64,000 nucleotides of DNA from Areca catechu (Eukaryota; Streptophyta; Magnoliopsida; Arecales; Arecaceae): contig CM038052.1 in assembly GCA_021397845.1 (NCBI GenBank), forward strand, positions 41,500,949 through 41,564,948, written 5' to 3'. The translations under genes were made by a program, and so were the position numbers. Below are positions 44,112 through 54,962 of the stretch, piece after piece (the stretch's first letter is position 1; every line of letters begins with the position of its first letter). The notes under the pieces were generated by a model that was given only the letters and a program-made list of their open reading frames with translations, searched no databases and was not told the DNA's origin.

Positions 44112-45199
44112 ACTTCTATTTCTCAACTAATGTTTTCCTTTTTCTCACTTCTCTAATATTTTGAATGTATGTAGCCATATGGTAACAATTGCACAGCTTG
44201 TGGAAACTTAGTAGCCATTGTAGCAGACAAGGTTATCAATATACTGCATATACCTGGAGAGCGACTTGAAGTTCCTCCTAAAAGCTTCAAAAAAGAGGTC
44301 AGCAAGCCTTCATCAATGATTGACTTAATAGAAGGCATACCTCAAAAAAGGTCAGCAATCTTTCGAGCCCTTTAACCAAGGTACTAGCTGGGAAGGAGAT
44401 AACTATCATTGAAGCTACGAGAACACACTAAAGTTATCTAAAGCAAATACGAGGAGTGCCTGGCAATCACGGAGAACTTGAGAGTCTTCTTTTTTGCCTT
44501 CAAACTAGATTTTAATTGATGTATATGAAAGATAAAAGAATTCTTTCTGAATATAGATCCCAATTTTCTCACATTGACAAATCTGGATGCTCAATCCTTA
44601 GTAAAGGAGGTGTTGGGTTGTGACCCGTACACATTCATAAACATTACTAAGATTGCTTTGGAGGTTGGATTGGAGATGGCAGCTTTTGGCCCCTCAATCA
44701 AGTATGATCCTCCTTCAAAACATGTGAAGGCTTCAAGTAGTGAGAAAATTAAAAGTTTAGATCCTCCATTTGCAAAACCTTTAAAATCACTAAGGTCAAA
44801 GAGAAGAAATAAATAGATATATATTTTCTTTCTTTTTTCATTAATATAATCCATATAGATTAATGAAAGAATTTCATTGATGTACCTTGTAAGAAATTTT
44901 TGGAGATTAATGAAAGAATTATATTCCTTTCATCTTTTGTGTTCTTGTTTTCACTATTTCTATGTATAAAAAATATATGATGCTTCTTGAGCTTTGAGAT
45001 ATTTATCTAAAATATTTGTTTGAGATTTAGACAATCATTCAACTACATTCCTCTAACTAGTTTTAGAAAATAAATCTTGGACTTTTTGAGCCATAGAAGT
45101 TCTTTCTAATTAGCTTTGAGAACATATGCTTTATATAAGTTTTTTCCAACCACTTTTTTTTTATAGAACATATAGGCTACTCAAGCCTTTTTGAGTACT
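44112..45199. other. Tat non-coding region with weak coding traces
   Basis: A plus-strand frame at 44574-44816 (80 codons, TNLDAQSLVKEVLGCDPYTF...) has normal amino-acid usage but no family I recognise. The rest is AT-rich. It may be another decayed exon of the antisense gene or chance. Confidence 0.3.
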
Positions 45200-45775
45200 T
45201 TAGTTAACATTAAGAAAATCTGAACAAAAAGTTGGAGGATGCCTATGCCTAATCACTCAAGAAAAATAGAATCAAAAATTTGGACAATATCTATGCCCTC
45301 TACCCGATCACTTTTAAGAATATCCAATCAAAAGTTTGGGCAATGCCTATACCCTCTACTCAATCGCTTTGAAAAGAATTGATAGAAAGTTTGGAAAATG
45401 CCTGTGCCCTCTATCCGATTACTTTGAAAATATATGATCGAAAGTTTAGACAATGCTTGTTCCCTCTACTTGATTTCTTTGAGAATACCTTATTAGAAGT
45501 TTGGGTAATACCTGTGCCCTCTATCTGATTGCTTTGAAAATACTTGATTAAAAGTTTGGACAATGCCTGTGCCCTCTATCCAATTATTTTAAAAATACAT
45601 GATCAAAATTTTGGACAATACCTGTACTTTCAATCTGATTATTTTAAGAATAACTGATCAAAAGTTTGGGCATTGGCCTATGCCCCTACCCAATTACTTT
45701 AAAAAAACCTAATCGAAAGTTGGGCAATTCTTGTGCCCTCTACCATATCACTTTGAAAAATAATAGAGATGTATC
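45200..45775. repeat. Tandem repeat, about 55 bp, ten units, between Tat pol and the extra ORF
   Basis: Ten diverged units each contain AAAGTTTGG(A/G)CAATGCCT and CCCTCTA(C/T)CC(A/G)AT(C/T). Starts are near 45221, 45268, 45330, 45383, 45438, 45496, 45549, 45604, 45659 and 45714. Tandem subrepeats downstream of pol are common in Tat/Ogre elements and can seed satellite arrays. Confidence 0.9.
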
Positions 45776-45819
45776 TTCTTGAAAAAAAAGAATTTATTGA
45801 TAATATTTTTTCAAATTAT

Positions 45820-45936
45820 CAAAATTTCATAATCTTGGGATTGGAGTTTCATCCAAGTTTTTCAAGTTATATGCCCTAGGTCTAATGAACTTTGATATTT
45901 TATAGGGCCCTTCCCAATTAAGTATGAGTTTTCCTT
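45820..45936 (-). pseudogene. C-terminal end of Tat pol
   Basis: The minus strand encodes EGKLILNWEGPYKI, then PRAYNLKNLDETPIPRL, matching the very end of Tat integrase (NWEGPY module). It shows that the second Tat copy runs on the minus strand. Its upstream part is cut off where the CACTA-like terminus begins. Confidence 0.75.
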
Positions 45937-48600
45937 CACTATAAAAAAAATAATTATTAGCAATGGCTAATTAATATCGCTAATAGCAAGTTTGCAGTCA
46001 CTTATGATATTAGCGATAGATGGCCATTGTTAATAATCCATCATAACTATCTCTGTCACTAATTCCAGTTATTCACGATAGTAAAAAAAGCCATCACTAG
46101 TAATGGTTATTAATAATAGTTATTAGCAATTGCAATTATTATCATTAATAATATTTTACTTTTAAAAAAATAATTAAATAAAAAATATATTAGCGACCAA
46201 AAATTTATCATCGCTAAAAATAATGGCCATTGGTAATAAAGCTTTAGCGATGGTAATCACCATTGCAAAAGTTATCACTAATATCTTTTTTTTATTTTTT
46301 TAAAAGTAGTAATTATTTTTTAAAAAAAACCTATTTTAATTTTAATGACAAATAATTATAGTTCTTAAACCCAATTTGAAGTAAATTAGTAACTAATAAC
46401 AATAATTATAAATTAAAAAATTAATTATATTATATTAAAAATATAAATTTTATAATTTTATAAATTTATACTATTGTATCAAAATTAAATACATAATATT
46501 AAAATAGAAAAAAATTATGTAAGATCCTCCTGTCATTGTCATCCTCTTATTTTTGCTCTTGTAGATAGTCGATGGATGAGATCTAGATGTCCCAGCATCC
46601 TGTAATGAAGATATGTAAAGCTTTTAAGAATAAAATTTAAAATAAGTAAAGAAATTTATTAATAGACTTACCTATTATGATAGCTATGACAATGAAGCCA
46701 GCTGATCGTGCAAATGCGAGTCCCAGAGAATCTTGATAATCATATCGTAATTAGCATCCTAGAAGCTTTAAGATCATCGATAAGAACACGAGTCATGATA
46801 TCCTTGATATGTGCATTACCCTATATTTGGATCATTGGGGCTTAAGATGAGAATGCTGAAGAGTAGTAGCTGCCAGAGGGTTGAAGCTGTGCCAAAAATC
46901 TATGAGCCGGCTCCTACTCACCCCTTCGGTAGCCTTAAGCCATCCCTTAAGATCAAGGAGGGGCAGAGAGGATGGGTCTTGACCATACCATGCTATGACG
47001 TACTCCATATAATTCATCTATATAGTTTACAAATTGATTAGTCTAATTATATATATCAGTATATATAAAAATTAATACTTAAAGTTTTAAATTATTATCG
47101 TGATACATTGAGATCTAGGATCTAAGTAATCACCAGCCCTCCTAAACGGGTATATGTCCTTCCATAATTATAACTGCCTCGATACATGACCCAATTACCA
47201 TGTCTATAATGAATAAATAATAAAAATTAATTAATTAAAAATATATATATATCATCAATTTAATATAAAATTAATATAAGTATAAAATTTTTACCAATCT
47301 ATTGGCCATTATATGCATGCCAATAGAGCTATCAATATGCTTGATTGGATCCTGCTAGATGGAACAATTATGTCATGCCCTCTGCCTTCTACCGGAGTAC
47401 TCCTCAGTACTCCACCAATTGCAAGAGAGTACTCCATCAATCGTAGAGGGGCTCCCATATGTCTGCCTGCATCTAATGATTCCTGTAAGACTTCTAATCT
47501 GATGATGACTCAAAATTGGAGTACTTTATGGTGGCCTGCTTGAGATTGTATAGCCTGTTACGGAGCCTACATGTATTCATCTCCTCAAAGGTTGAATGGC
47601 TAGCCTTCTCCTCTTGAGAAGTCTCGAATCGATAGTACTCTAGCAAATAGAAGCAAGGTTATATTAAATAAATAAAATCAAAATATTTTATGAATTTAAA
47701 AATTAAACATATTTTACTTACTAATAATATCTCCCAGGTGGCATCATAAGGCCCCGATGGCCAACTAGAGTACTCGTTCACCGGTCTCGGCATCAATTAG
47801 TGAATGATCTCGATAATCACCTGAGAAATTCTAGTTTCTTTGAATGTACTGCAAAATTAAAATATAATAATAAGCACTAACTTTAAAATAATTAAATTTT
47901 AAACATATTAATATAAAAATATAGTACTTACGAGTGGCTTTAAATATAGATGAGCTCTCTATCCTCTGGTCGAGTCAGAGATACTCTGAGTTAGGTGCGT
48001 CTTCGATCATGGTGCTGAGTTTGAGATGAGCCAGTCACTGCTATGTATGACTATGAGGTCACTAGTAACCCCATGTCCTACAAACATAATCAGAGAGCAT
48101 TTTATATTAGATGATAAAGTATAAAATAATATAAAAAAGAATAATAAAGTTTTAAATTTTATCGCATGTTGTAAGTAGCGTAAAACCATGCAAGTTGGCA
48201 GCATGATCGCTCTCTCCTTGAGATCTGTCCTTTAGAGTTCTCTCCTCGGCTGGCATGGCTTTGATCTCTAGAAGATATGATGTATGATCTTTGAAAATAA
48301 AAATAAATAGATTCACTAAATTAATTATATAATTGTAGGTGGCAATGCAAGATTTAAAGTGATTATAAAGGGAACAAGTGGAGATAAAATTGGTAAAATA
48401 ATAAGAGAAGAGAAAACAGAACTCCCTCTCATTATGAGTGCTAAAGAAAAGGAGAGGAGAAGATGGAGAATAAGGAGACAATGGTGATTGGAGAACACAT
48501 AGCCGGTTTCTCCTAGTATCATTTGTTGCTAAAAGAAATTAGAAGCTAGATATACCAAATTGATCAATGAAAAGATGTCCAGAGTTATACTTCAGATACT
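45937..48600 (-). mobile_element. Decayed CACTA (En/Spm)-like DNA transposon, right end unresolved
   Basis: The sequence CACTATAAAAAAAA at 45937 has the form of a CACTA terminus. The next ~330 bp hold repeated, inverted subterminal motifs (TTAGCGATGG / CCATTGC / TTAGCAATGG). Minus-strand coding traces follow at 46.8-48 kb, among them WLKATEGVSRSRLIDFW near 46.9 kb and CRLRNRLYNLKQAT near 47.55 kb. These resemble parts of plant Ptta/En/Spm-type transposase but are heavily broken. I did not find the matching TAGTG end or the 3-bp TSD, so the right boundary is a guess. Confidence 0.45.
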
Positions 48601-48769
48601 GCAATCCTCTCCAACTCCATTATTCAACTGGTGACAATAGCAGTGACATAGCTATCACATTGGTGATTCCTGATACCTCCATTCCAAGAAGAGCATCCAT
48701 CATCATGCCTTAGCACTATAGCAACTTAGAAATACTTACCATGATCCAAATCTAGTGCATACTAATTAA

Positions 48770-48935
48770 ATAAATAAATATCTAATTAATTAAATAAATA
48801 ATAAATTTATTTAAAAATAAATAAATATATAATTAATTAATTAAACATGTATATAATTAATTAACTTAATTAATTAATTAATAAAATAATAAATTGATTA
48901 ACTAAATTAATATCTAATTAATTAAAGAAAAAAAT
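48770..48935. repeat. AT-rich simple array (TAATTAAT / AAATAAAT)
   Basis: Mixed repeats of CTAATTAATTAAATAAATA. The same text occurs at 51775-51857 and 61980-62093. Confidence 0.75.
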
Positions 48936-49073
48936 ATTTAGTCATCATATCGGTGTGCTTGTGAATTTCTTTTTATGTAATATCATATGCCCGACTATTG
49001 ATTTCATTTATTATAAAGATTCTAATTCTTTCTTCATCTTTAATTACATCATTTGTACCATGGACTGGCCTAA

Positions 49074-50483
49074 TGTTGACCCCTGAAATGATTATGATGA
49101 TAACAAAATATTCATGCATGATTCTGATACTAATAATCTTCAAAGTGCTTTAAAAGTTTTTATAGGAAGTTCCAAATGGGAGTTTGATAATTATACTTTA
49201 TTAAAACCATGGGCACACTTTCATGTATCAAAAATGAGTTCATTGTATCACTCTTGTCATTTGAAAGCCCTAATGATTGATATTTTGTAATATTTATGTA
49301 AAAAGGGCAAAATAGTGAAATTCAATGTAATCTATAAAAAAAAACATGTTAAATTAGGTTTAGAATTAGTATAGGAGTTGTTTGAAGAGTTTTTGGAACT
49401 TTTTGAAGTATGTCAACTCGAGCCGGCTCTATTGTTTCGAGCTGATACATGGGATGGCATGGCACGGCACAGAACTGAAGGCTAACATTGAAAGCTACTA
49501 GAGTTGACTCGACTAGAAGGCCTAAGAACTCGAGCTGACTCCTCCAGAGTGAAGAAAAACTCAATTCTGAGAGACTAGTCAATCGAGCCGACTCAACTGA
49601 AGAAAGCCAACTCTGACATAACTATGTTTTTACCTGTTAGAGCATTCCAGCCGACTCGAGGTCATCCGAGCCGACTCGAATCCCAGTTTTTCAAAATGCA
49701 ACAGCTAGTTCCAGAAATTGAATTTCTTGGGTTTTATGCATTACAATAGCTAGTTCTCGTCTTCCAAGATACTCTAACGGTTATATTCAGCTGGGAACAG
49801 TTAAGGAAGATATAAATGATGGACTTAAAACAAGAAAAAGTAAGAAGAGAAGGAAAGCATTGAATATTTTAAGAGCATTCTAGCAAGAACTTAAGTCTTC
49901 AACAACTCCAAATCATTTTCTTGAGTCAACCTTTGAAGTATTAAGAGATGCCTTGGAGAGCATTGAAGGAGCATTGAAGAAGGCTTCAATTAGAGCTTCA
50001 ACTGCAACCATCCAACAACCTTGGATTTGTTATTGTGTTGCTTTTTTTTTAAACTCTGTTTTTGAGTTATTCCAAGTACAGCAGGGGCTATAGCTTGTGA
50101 ATTGTTTAAGATTTTTTTGTGAGCCTTGAAAACCAAAGTTGGGTTGTTTGTGAGCCCGAAGAAAAAAATAAAAATTATATTATGTTTTGGTTTGTGAGCC
50201 CAGTGTAAAACAAACTGGCTGTATTCATTAGTGAATATAGTGGAAATTCCAAGTGTGAACCTTGGGTAATGGACATAGGAGCTGAGGGTTGCTTCAAACC
50301 AGTATAAATTTATGGTGTTTGAGTGTGCATGACTCTTTACTCTATTCTTTTGTTTAATTGCTTCCGCATTGCATTGCACACCACTAACACTTATACAATT
50401 CGGTGTTTAAATTGCACATACTTGCTCAATTTTTTAAAAATACCAAATTCACCCCCTCTCTTAGGCTTGCCAACTGGGCAACA
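49074..50483 (+). mobile_element. Solo LTR of a Sirevirus (copy B-related family)
   Basis: 1410 bp from TGTTGACCCC to GGGCAACA with a perfect TSD CCTAA on both sides (49069-49073, 50484-50488) and no internal region. The start resembles the copy B LTR (TGTTGACCC..AATGATT.TGATGAT). It has TATAAAT at 49811-49817 and a cluster of GAGCCGRCTC motifs at 49416-49680. A solo LTR forms by recombination between the two LTRs of one element. Confidence 0.93.
49416..49680. repeat. Clustered near-palindromes GAGCCGRCTC in the solo LTR
   Basis: One perfect palindrome GAGCCGGCTC (49420-49429) and about seven variants (GAGCCGACTC, GAGCTGACTC, GTTGACTCGACT). Placement relative to the LTR start and TATA box matches the different palindrome of copies A and E. 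Confidence 0.85.
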
Positions 50484-50488
50484 CCTAA

Positions 50489-51285
50489 TATCACCAAATG
50501 CAATATATGATCATGGATGAATTCATGTTTCAATGCATATAAACTATTGACTTTGTTTAGTTTATATGAATTAATCCATGACCAGAGATTGTACTTGTTG
50601 ATATTAGGCTAGCTCATGATCATGCAGATTACACAACTAAAGATGAAGAAAGAGTAAAAATCTCAATAGTAAATGAAGTCAATAGCAAGTTAGTTGTCAC
50701 TCGGTCCTTGTCCAAGGGCTAGTTGCCCTGGATGCTAGCTAGGACTTGAGGCCCGAGCACATGGGGCTCACATATGGCACACATCGATTGGTTCGAAGCA
50801 TCTCAAGATTTTGAAATCTTCATGTCCTCTACTATAAAAATGGATGTCTTCCCTTTTTTTTCATTCTTCATCTACTTTTCTTCTCTTGCTTGTCCTCCTA
50901 CTACCTCTCACTCTAGTAACCGGCTTCCAATTTTCCTTTTTTCCTCTTTTATTCTTTCCACTGAGAATCTTTTTAGGTGGTCCTTTGTCATCTCAAGTCA
51001 TCTCTACCTTTTGCTTTTCTCTTTTCAAGTGACCTAGATCTGAGTCTAGTACGGAGTCCTAGGGGAGTTCATCCTGGAACTCCCTGAATTTGATGACCAA
51101 GTAAATAATCCACCTCCGAGTCAACTTGTAATGTATGAAGATGCATTCTGAGAAGGCTTAAGTCTTCCTATTCCTTCCTATTTAGTTTTCTTTTGTTTTA
51201 TAATATTTTCTTGTGTATGACTCGAAAAGGCTTCTTGGATGCCCTGAGATGCAGGGATGGCTAATTGCCCTGGACTTCTCTTGCA
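50489..51285. other. Unclassified repeat-like sequence
   Basis: No supported gene. It contains CTATAAAAATGG near 50831, a pyrimidine-rich stretch, and two similar phrases (GCTAGTTGCCCTGGA near 50718, GCTAATTGCCCTGGA near 51258) about 540 bp apart that may mark the ends of a small repeated unit. Confidence 0.3.
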
Positions 51286-51555
51286 AGGCCCTCTTAATAC
51301 TCCCCCGTCGTCACCTTCTCGACCTCTCAAACTTTTGTGATGACTCCTAGGATATCACTACCTTCGTTCACACCTACACCCTCTACCTTGATGCCCACCT
51401 TAACTCTACCCTCCTTGGCAAGCTCGGCAACCTCCACTACCACCGCGTCACCTCCACCAACCGCATCGCCAACATGAAGCTCTCCCTCATCCTTCGATCC
51501 ATGATCGCATTGGCCATTGGCAGCTCCTCTTCATCATGGGCTAGTAGGTCAGTTC
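51286..51555 (+). pseudogene. Fragment resembling an ANTH-domain (putative clathrin assembly) protein
   Basis: A plus-strand frame reads RRHLLDLSNFCDDS, one stop, then TTFVHTYTLYLDAHL, and later MKLSLILRSMIALAIGS. In plant ANTH (AP180-like) adaptors the sequence after helix 5 runs RRG..LLNLSDF.D.S..WDFSAFVRTYALYLD..L, followed by a conserved MK-P segment, so the match is clear though short. Base composition is GC-rich (CTCCACTACCACCGCGTCACC), unlike the surrounding AT-rich DNA. Both ends are cut. It is a dispersed gene fragment, possibly carried by a transposon. Confidence 0.6.
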
Positions 51556-51775
51556 GGGTCGGGCCTATTTTTAGGCTGGGTTTGGGCCAAGCTGGGCCAA
51601 AGGGGTGCCCAAACCTAGTTCAAAAATTAAATAGGCTCTGTTATTTGGCCCAAGTCTGGCTTGATCTACTTTGGGCCTGGCTCAAAACTTGGCCCAACTT
51701 CAAACCAATCTAAGGCCAGTTCCAGCCCTATTTGCATGCCAAGACCCAAGTCTCGTACATATAGGACATGCATCT
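51556..51775. repeat. GGGCC/GGCCC-rich repeat resembling the body of the hAT-like MITE
   Basis: Repeated GGGCC(T/A)GG and TTGGCCCAA(G/C) phrases with TCGGGTCGGGCC, similar in style to 63.7-63.83 kb. No terminal inverted repeats were found here. Confidence 0.35.
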
Positions 51776-51857
51776 ATACACACCTAATTAATTATTTACT
51801 TAATTAAACTAATATCTAATTAAATAAATAAATAACTAATTAATTAATTAACTAATT
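51776..51857. repeat. AT-rich simple array, left part (interrupted by Sirevirus B)
   Basis: TAATTAATTAACTA-type array ending at the B insertion, continuing at 61980. B's TSD (TAATT) is taken from this array. Confidence 0.8.
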
Positions 51858-52190
51858 TGTTGACCCTTGGAATGATTTTGATGATTATAAAATATTGAAG
51901 CATGCATTTAATACTAATACCTTTTAAGTGTTTAAAAAGTTTTTTTAGGGCATGTCTAATGAACAATTATCAACCCTACATTTCTCAAGACCATTGGAAT
52001 GAATCCATGTATTCAAGAAAAAGTTTTATGTATTTAAGAGCCCTAAGTAAATTTAATTGTATATCCATGAAAAGGGGCCAAATCAATGTAATTTTAAGTA
52101 TAAATATTTTATAATAGGTTTAGAAGTTGTTTGGAAGAAGTTTGGAAGAAGTTTGAAGCTATTTGGAAGACTTTGGAAAAGTTTCTACTT

Positions 52191-52427
52191 GAGCTGACTC
52201 TCATAAATAGAGCTGATATATTTCTTGGCATGGCACCACACTTTTCTGATACAAAACATTCAAGCCGACTCCAAGAAGATCAGAGCCGACTCTCATAGAG
52301 TGATAGAAAATTATTTCTAGGATTTCAGTCATCCGAGTTAACTTTAATTTGATAGGAGCTGACTCTCATAGACTGTAGAATTACTTCACTGACAATATGA
52401 GCCGACTCAAGTTCTGCGAGCTGACTT
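52191..52427. repeat. Clustered GAGYCGRCTC-type motifs in the 5' LTR (copy B)
   Basis: About seven copies, for example GAGCTGACTC, AAGCCGACTCC, GAGCCGACTC and GAGCCGACTCAAG, several spaced 25-40 bp. Most have the CG decayed to TG. The set repeats at 60953-61190. Confidence 0.82.
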
Positions 52428-52559
52428 GCTTTCTAGGATTTCAATAGTAATGGCTAGTTCCAGAATTTAATTTTTTTGATTCTCAAGCCTCCCAATGGCT
52501 AGTTTTTGATTTTCAAGGTATTCTAATGGTCATATTCATCTGGAAACACTTCAAGAAGC

Positions 52560-52566
52560 TATAAAT
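52560..52566 (+). promoter_or_regulatory. TATA box of Sirevirus B LTR
   Basis: TATAAAT in the context AGCTATAAATGATGGA. It is conserved in the 3' LTR (61321-61327) and, as GATATAAATGATGGA, in the solo LTR. Confidence 0.65.
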
Positions 52567-53219
52567 GATGGATTTAAGGAAAGAAAAAGGACTTTTATGG
52601 AACTTTAATAAGGGTATTAAAGATACTAAGAGAGCTTTCAAGTAGAAACTCAAGTTCTCCAACAACTTCCAACTAATTTCTTGAGTTTATCTTTGAAGAG
52701 TTAAGAGAGTTTTGAAGAGCATTCAATAAGCATTCAAGAAGGCCTCACTAAGAGCTTCAACTGCAACCATTCAGCACATTGGGTTTGTTTTTAGTATTGC
52801 TTCTTTTGATATTCTATTTTTGAGTTGTTATATGTACAGTAGGTGGCTGTAACTTATGAATTATTTTTAGATTATTTGTTAGCCTTGAAAATCAAGTTGG
52901 GTTATTAGTGAGCCCAAAAAAATTAACTTTGCATTTGGATTTTGGATTGTGAGCCCGTAGAAAAACAATCCGACTGTATTCGGGGTGAATATAATGGAAA
53001 TCCCAAGTGTGCACCTTGGATAGTAGATGTGGAAGATGGGTTGCTCCGAACCACTCTAAATCTTGTGGTGTTTGTGTTGGCTCTTGTTTTTACTTTCTCA
53101 TTTACTTCTGCATGCAATACTCTATCTACTTCACTCACCATACAAGGTTTCAAAAAGCACATACTTGTTAATTTTTTTTACAAACCCAATTCACCCCTCC
53201 TCTTGAGTTGGCCAACAAG

Positions 53220-53231
53220 TGGTATCAGAGC
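53220..53231 (+). other. Primer binding site of Sirevirus B (initiator tRNA-Met)
   Basis: TGGTATCAGAGC, two bases after the LTR end, as in copy A. Confidence 0.95.
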
Positions 53232-53285
53232 ACATCTTAGTGCCATTAATCTAATGATTAAGAGAAAAGTTCTATGGCAATCTAA

Positions 53286-54962
53286 ATGAGCACATCTTTG
53301 GCCAAAGGTCAATCAAGTAATAAATCTCCACTATTCACTAGCACTAATTACACCTATTGGAAAGCTAGGATAAAAATTTATATACAAGTTATTGATTTTT
53401 AATTATGAAAAATAATCTTGAAAGGACCACACATATCCATTAAGAAAGTAGATGGAATAGACATCCCAAAATCGGAAGAGGAATGGGATGAATATGACAT
53501 GAAATGGGTGAACTTAATGCCAAAGCCATGAACCTTTTTTACTGTGCTTTGGATGCAAATGAGTTTAACCGGATTTTTACTTGCATTTTGGCAAAGAAAA
53601 TTTAGGATAAACTACAAGTTACACATGAGAGCACTACTCAAGTAAACACCTCTAAAATTAATATACTTGTGCACAATTATGAACTCTTTAAAATGGAACC
53701 AAATGAGACTATATCTGAAATGTTTGCTAGATTTACAAATATTATTAATGGTTTGAAAGTCTTGGCAGAGTATATTCCAATGCTGATATGGTATAAAAGA
53801 TTCTTCGATCCTTACCGGATAAATGGGATCCCAAGGTCATTGCAATACAAGAAGCCAAAGACTTAAACACACTTCCACTTGATGAACTTCTTGGTTCTTT
53901 GATTATCCATGAACTGACAATGTAGCGCCGTAGTAAAGATGACAATAAGAAAAAGAAATCAATAGCATTCAAGGCTGCAGCGGAGATTAAGAAGCACGAA
54001 GAAAAAAAAAAAAAGAAGAAAGCCCCTCCTCGAATGAAGAATTAGGAGATGATGATCTAGCTTTAGTTATGAGAAGATTTCAAAGATTTATGGGCAAAGA
54101 AAGTCAAGATACTGGAGGAAGCACCTTAGCAAAGGTGAACAAAACAAAGAAAAAAATAAAGATAAAGACAAAGAAAATGAGCAACTACTTATTTGTTCTG
54201 AATGTTCTACACTGAAAAAAAGGATACAAGAAGAAAAAAAAGAAAGCAATGATGGCTACATGGAGTGATAGCGATAAATCTACTTCCAATGAAGAAGAAA
54301 CATCAAAATCAGTAAATATATATTTAATGGGTCTAGAGGATGAGGTAACATCTAGTGAACCCACTTATAAATTTACTTATGATGAATTGCATACTGCTTT
54401 TCAAGAACTTCTAACTAAATATAAGAAGACTGGTTTGAAAATCAAATCCTTGAAAAATAACTATGACACATTATTGAAAGAAAAGAATAAAATTTTTGAA
54501 AAGAACAATCTTTTATAAAAGCAATTAAGTAATGTTTCTGAAAAATGTAAAGTGTTACAAGCTGAAAAAGATGAATGTTTTGAAAAGAATAAAGGTTTGC
54601 AAAATGAAATGAATAGACTTAAGCCTCTTGTTGATAAATTGACTTTAAGTTTGAACAAACTTGAGCTAATCCTAAAAAATCAGAAGAAATTTTATAATAG
54701 AGCTGGAATTGGGTACAATACAATGCATATAAATAAATTTTCAGCTTCAAAACCTTATGCATCAAAATTTTTAGCATCCACTTCTTTTCAAAAGTCAAAA
54801 GTAGTTTGTTTTTGCTATAATGGGGTTAGACACAAAGCATATGAATGTAATCTAAAATAGAAAAATAAAAACAAAGTAAAAAAGATTTGGATTCCTAAAG
54901 GAACCATGGCCACTAACCATCAAAGACCCAAGAAATCTTGGATACCTAAAAATTCTACTTGA
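53286..54962 (+). pseudogene. Sirevirus gag, heavily broken (copy B)
   Basis: The start at 53286 (MSTSLAKGQSSN) is followed by STNYTYWKARIKIYIQ, collinear with copy A gag. Readable pieces are at 53669-53866, 54249-54518 (MMATWSDSDKSTSNEEETSK, coiled coil) and 54552-54860. The first zinc knuckle is destroyed (CSECSTLKKR...). The second is damaged (CFCYNGVRHKAYEC, spacing of the first cysteines changed). The frame ends at TGA 54960-54962, aligned with the gag-terminal TGA of copy A. Confidence 0.82.

Larger units (their letters stand above)
30461..45936 (-). mobile_element. 3' part of a second Tat-lineage element, interrupted by Sirevirus A
   Basis: From right to left (element sense): the C-terminal end of pol (45820-45936), a tandem-repeat array (45200-45775), an antisense extra ORF on the plus strand (30992-31698 plus 42610-43926), and a polypurine tract at the LTR. 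Extra ORFs, sense or antisense, between pol and the 3' LTR are known from Tat elements such as Grande. Gag and the rest of pol are missing because the CACTA-like element starts at 45937. Confidence 0.7.
51858..53217 (+). repeat. 5' LTR of Sirevirus B
   Basis: 1360 bp from TGTTGACCC to GGCCAACA, with GAGCYGACTC motifs at 52191-52427 and TATAAAT at 52560-52566. The 3' LTR is collinear, with many substitutions. Confidence 0.95.

Noticed and set aside
45200..45775. 55-bp repeats as CRISPR or a coding repeat
   Set aside because: Units are head to tail without unique spacers and carry stops in all frames; they fit a non-coding Tat subrepeat.
48753..48757. TAGTG as the right end of the CACTA-like element
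   Set aside because: The sequence before it does not mirror the left terminus or its subterminal motifs and no 3-bp duplication fits.
50774..51037. 87-codon Ser/Phe-rich plus-strand ORF as a secreted protein
   Set aside because: Two overlapping frames look equally hydrophobic because the DNA is pyrimidine-rich; no homology or conservation supports coding.
51556..51775. A second complete hAT-like MITE
   Set aside because: Only internal GGGCC-rich text is similar; no inverted ends or 8-bp duplication were found.
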